Positions 60,772 through 64,000 of a DNA stretch of 64,000 nucleotides are shown here, piece after piece (position 1 is the stretch's first letter; the number at the start of each line of letters is the position of its first letter). The stretch lies in assembly GCA_002286855.1 (NCBI GenBank), contig NRSV01000024.1, positions 351,092 through 415,091 on the forward strand, in the 5' to 3' direction. The notes under the pieces were generated by a model that was given only the letters and a program-made list of their open reading frames with translations, was not told where the DNA came from and searched no databases. A program made the translations under genes and the position numbers. This stretch comes from Bipolaris cookei (Eukaryota > Ascomycota > Dothideomycetes > Pleosporales > Pleosporaceae).

Positions 60772-62617
60772 ACGTAGTTCACAAGCGAGCGGCCCACCCA
60801 AGTGAGCGGCCCACGCCCCACCAGCGCGACAACTTCCACCCATTATGACGCACTTCTATCCCAGTTAATAAACTATTATAATAGACTAAATTAATCGTCA
60901 GAATCGCCGCTATCATTTGAACTATCTATCTCAACTGCGCAGTTACGAGCGTTGTGTCCAGTCTGCTTGCAACGCCCGCACCGCCTCTCTCCTCGCACCC
61001 TCTTCGACGCACTCTCACCGTCGCCACGGCTGCTACCCGCCTGTTCAGCTAGTACTTCTTGTACCTCGCTAACGGTGAGAGTCTCTTCTGTCCGTACGTA
61101 TCGCCGCTTACGGCTCTTACACTTGGTTGCTGTATCTAGAGCCGCTTCAAGGCTACCTACTTTCTCGCGTAGTAACACCATCTCATGTGCTATCTGCTGA
61201 GCCCCTTTACTTAACTGCGCAACCTTCTCATCAAGAGAACTTGCAGGAGACCCAGGCGGATTTCTTACTCTCTGTCGAATGAGAGTACTTTGAGCCTCAA
61301 TTTCGTGCGCGTTGTGCGGCGTCTGCGCCTCCCAGGTGTCTGCCCGTCGCGGTGACTGTTTTGGCGTCTGCACCACGACGTCAAGTTTTCATAGCACAGT
61401 CTGTGGGTTATGTGGGACTATACCAGCGCCTCTAAAGCCAGCTTGAATATTCTCCTTCGTAATAAACTGCTCAAAAGCAGCCTTATGGCTGGCAGGAAGG
61501 TCTCCTTGCTGATATAGTTGGTGCGGTTGCGTGCCAAGCCTGAAACAACGTCGCCATACTTGCGCTTTAATGGCGAGAAGCAAGCGACATCAAGAGGCTG
61601 CAATAGGTGAGACGAGTGTGCAGGCATACAGAGAAGTATAATATTCTTCTCCTTACAAAGATCTTGAAAATCGACAGAGCAGTGGCTCTCATGGCCGTCG
61701 ATAATGAGTAGTCGATACCCACCTACAGTGCAGCCCTTTGTATGGGTATCAAAGTGCTCTAACCAGGCAAGAGCAAGCTGATTATTCGTCCAGCCATTGT
61801 GACTGACTTCAAGGACCCAGTCGGCAGGCAGATTCTCAAACCAGACGTTGATAAGCACCTTGCCCGCAAAGATGACGAAGGGTGGTATCCGACGACCTGA
61901 CGCGCCCACGCCTTGGATCACAGTAACCCACTCACGGTTACCTGGCTGTACCCGCTTCTTTTTGCCATATCCCTCTGAGCCTGTAATAACTAACCGTGAT
62001 AAAATCTTGCCCATCATAAAGCCAGTTTCATCAAAGTTGTAGATATTGTCGTCCACAATACCCCACTTCTGCTTTGTCGCCTCGACTAGATCAAACCAGC
62101 GCTGGATAGCTGCTGGGTCCTCGCAGGTAGCTCGCTGGTGATCGTAAGGACGGCTCCAGCGCGTAAGGAGCTCATGAATTTGCTTAACAAAGTTATCAAC
62201 CCAGTTCTTACCAACAGGGTTACTAGCGCGCTCATGTAACAGTTTATCAGCCATTGCTCGAACGTTAGCCTTTGTAGGCGCAAATCCTCGCGCAGACTCT
62301 TCGAGAATACGCTTAACTACAGCCTCCTCTTCTAGCTTATCTAGAAGCTTTGATTTTGGTTTGCAGTCGCGTTGGGCGCGTCTTCCAGCGCTTCGGTAAG
62401 ATAGAGTTCTTCGAGGCACGTTATAGATAGAAGCAGCACGTCTTTGGCTTTGAACACGTTGCAATTGGATATCAAAAAGAGCAGGCTGAAGATCTGATTC
62501 AGTATAAGAAGTTTGAGTAGAGCGTTGTTGAGACATAACGTGTTGTCGTGATAAGGTCGACGCGCTGGTGAGGTGTGGGCCGCTCACTTGGGTGGACCGC
62601 TCGCTTGTGAACCACGT
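60772..62617 (-). mobile_element. pogo-like DNA transposon 2 (decayed)
   Basis: Terminal inverted repeats of about 54 bp (left from 60772 ACGTAGTTCACAAGCGAGCG, right ending 62617) share the GCGGCCCAC and CCCCACC/CCTCACC cores. TA flanks both ends (60770-60771, 62618-62619). Only GCAA separates its left TA from the right TA of transposon 1. Confidence 0.85.
60891..62537 (-). pseudogene. DDE transposase with C-terminal zinc knuckle, broken
   Basis: The likely start is ATG 62537 (MSQQRSTQTSYTESDLQ); the upstream ATG 62587 lies inside the terminal repeat. The frame shows a DNA-binding half (AQRDCKPKSKLLDKLEEEAV, GFAPTKANVRAMADKLLHER) and a DDE half with YNFDETGFMMGK, LIIDGHESHCSVDF and HLLQPLDVACFSPLK, so all three acidic residues are Asp. 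Near 61480 the frame shifts; the rest (AAFEQFITKENIQAGFRGAG) continues one frame over, meets a TGA after PQTVL (CGA likely) and ends at TAA 60891 after a CCHC zinc knuckle (CGRCKQTGHNARNC) and an acidic tail. Two lesions make it inactive, though the catalytic core is intact. Confidence 0.85.
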
Positions 62618-62705
62618 TAAATAGATCTGCTTCGGTATAGGTTTTTAACGCGTTGCGTTGTTGAGACATTAACGTGGTGGATAAGCGAGTTGGCCACCCC
62701 ACCAA
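62618..62705 (-). pseudogene. scrap of a further pogo-like transposase start
   Basis: Minus-strand ATG at 62668 begins MSQQRNALKTYTEADL, clearly akin to the start of transposase 2 (MSQQRSTQTSYTESDL), and is cut where transposon 2 begins. Upstream lies GGTGGGGTGGCC, a terminal-repeat-like core. So transposon 2 landed in, or beside, an older relative. Confidence 0.65.
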
Positions 62706-62759
62706 GTTTGCGCACGCGGTTTAGCTCTATATACAACTACTCCACACTGTATGTTCTGA

Positions 62760-64000
62760 ATGCCTTCAAACGAAGCGGATATCCAGCTTGCTATCTCTCC
62801 TCTCAATAATCATCAAATCCAGAGTAACCGACGTGCAGCAGCGACATTTAACGTGACACGATCAACGCTACAGAACAGGCACGATGGGAAGCCTGCCCGA
62901 CGCGATCGCCAGCCCAACTCAAAGAAGCTTACTAATCTAGAAGAGGAGGTGATAGTTGATCATATACTTGATCTAGATCTACGTGGATTTTCGCCTACCT
63001 ACGCAGCTGTGCGTGATATGGCTGATAAACTCCTGGCTGCGCGCGGCGCTGGCCAGGTTGGGCAGAGGTGGCCAGCTAACTTCGTCAAGCGTACAGACAG
63101 ACTTGCGACGCGTTTTAATCGACCGTATGATAGGCAGAGAGCTCTTTGTGAAGATCTGGTTTTAATTAAGAGATGGTTTGAGCTTATAGAGCAGACAACG
63201 GCCAAGTACGGCATCTGTGACGAGGACGTCTATAACTTTGACGAAGCTGGCTTTATGACAGGCAAGATCACGACTCAGCTTATCGTAACAGCGTCAGAGA
63301 GAAGAGGCCGGCCAAAAGCTATCGAGCCAGACAATCGTGAGTGGGTGACGCTGATCGCAGCGATCAACGCAGTTGGCTGGGCTATCCCACCGTTTCTCAT
63401 CTTTACTGGCAAGCATCACCTATCTGCCTGGTACGAGGAGGCAGAGATCCCACGCGACTGGGCGATCGCAGTCAGCGACAATGGCTGGACGAATAATGAG
63501 CTAGGCGTTGCATGGCTAAAGCACTTTAACGCTCACACGAAGACTCGCGTTATTGGCACACGTCGCCTGCTTATTCTTGACGGCCATGAGAGCCACCAGT
63601 CTCTTGAGTTTCAAGAGCTCTGTAAGGAGAACAATATCTACACGCTCTGCATGCCGCCGCATTCATCTCATCTACTCCAACCTCTTGACATTGGCTGCTT
63701 CTCGCCATTGAAGCGCGCGTACAGCCGTGAGGTGGAGAGCCTAATCCGCCACCACATCAACCACATTACCAAGCTCGAGTTTCTGCCAGCGTTCAATGCA
63801 GCCTTTGATCGATCCTTCACGCCAGCCAATATCTGCTCAGCTTTCCGAGGCGCAGGCCTTGTTCCTCTCCAGCCAGATACTGTTCTATCAAAGCTTAACG
63901 TACAGCTGCGTACGCCTACTCCTCCAGCTGCTCTCACAGAAGCTCTCTGGCAGGCCTGTATGCTGAGCAACGTACGCGAACTTGAAGCTCAATCAACGCT
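62760..64000 (+). CDS. pogo/Fot1-like DDE transposase, open to the window edge
   Basis: From ATG 62760 the frame is open without a single stop for 413 codons to position 64000, where the window ends. The N-terminal half carries a helix-turn-helix/CENP-B-type region ([40 protein letters not shown]). The catalytic half shows [12 protein letters not shown], a [17 protein letters not shown] block, [14 protein letters not shown] and [18 protein letters not shown], so the three acidic residues are Asp-Asp-Asp, followed by [14 protein letters not shown]. Its left end lies near 62690 (GGCCACCCCACCAAG), sharing the CCCCACCA core with the two elements to the left. No lesion is seen, so it may encode an active enzyme. 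The C-terminus (possibly a zinc knuckle as in transposase 2) and right terminal repeat are outside. Confidence 0.88.
   Translation, partial: MPSNEADIQLAISPLNNHQIQSNRRAAATFNVTRSTLQNRHDGKPARRDRQPNSKKLTNLEEEVIVDHILDLDLRGFSPTYAAVRDMADKLLAARGAGQVGQRWPANFVKRTDRLATRFNRPYDRQRALCEDLVLIKRWFELIEQTTAKYGICDEDVYNFDEAGFMTGKITTQLIVTASERRGRPKAIEPDNREWVTLIAAINAVGWAIPPFLIFTGKHHLSAWYEEAEIPRDWAIAVSDNGWTNNELGVAWLKHFNAHTKTRVIGTRRLLILDGHESHQSLEFQELCKENNIYTLCMPPHSSHLLQPLDIGCFSPLKRAYSREVESLIRHHINHITKLEFLPAFNAAFDRSFTPANICSAFRGAGLVPLQPDTVLSKLNVQLRTPTPPAALTEALWQACMLSNVRELEAQST

Overview
The window is nuclear DNA of a filamentous ascomycete, most likely a dothideomycete of the Pleosporales type. The evidence is short spliceosomal introns (about 45-75 nt, GTAAGT-like donors, CTAAC-like branch sites), fungus-specific families (HET, DUF6594, DUF3455, DUF7053, WSC, fungal rhodopsin-like, Fhl1, Ten1) and pogo/Fot1-like transposons. 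Many dead genes carry stops that fit C-to-T change at Gln or Arg codons (CAG/CAA to TAG/TAA, CGA to TGA), the pattern expected of repeat-induced point mutation (RIP). The order-level placement is inference.

Region by region. (1) 0-13 kb is a graveyard. It holds the 5' part of a secreted-type gene, a small secreted-protein gene with one stop, and then remnants of what looks like a biosynthetic cluster: a fungal transcription factor, a polyketide synthase acyltransferase region, a 14-TM MFS transporter with two frameshifts, a FAD monooxygenase and a polytopic membrane protein with three TAG codons in an otherwise open 370-codon frame. (2) 13.7-22 kb is intact: an ACS-type MFS permease, the SNF1 kinase and the mitochondrial import receptor TOM70. 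(3) 22.3-26.6 kb is decayed: an unidentified remnant, a HET-domain pseudogene split by a solo LTR, and old diverged repeats. (4) 26.6-48.4 kb is mostly healthy: aminodeoxychorismate lyase, a rhodopsin-like membrane protein, tyrosinase, FAD monooxygenase, a DUF3455 secreted protein, a P450, the telomere protein Ten1 divergent from ESCRT-III Snf7, the FHA-forkhead factor Fhl1 and a 2OG-Fe(II) oxygenase. (5) 48.4-52.9 kb is gene-poor, with a DUF6594 pseudogene that carries a solo LTR in its intron and a second solo LTR downstream in inverse orientation. (6) 52.9-57.3 kb holds an allantoate-type permease, a DUF7053 protein and a WSC-domain secreted protein. (7) 57.9-64 kb is a transposon nest: one MITE-like foldback, two decayed pogo-like elements with long inverted repeats and TA target sites, a scrap of another, and an undamaged pogo-like transposase frame that runs off the right edge.

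The main points are the fossil biosynthetic cluster at the left, the three solo LTRs of one family that each keep a perfect 5-bp target duplication, and the contrast between RIP-like ruined transposases and one still-open copy of at least 413 codons. Housekeeping genes (SNF1, TOM70, SNF7, TEN1, FHL1, ADC lyase) lie between these decayed blocks, consistent with a compartmentalised genome.
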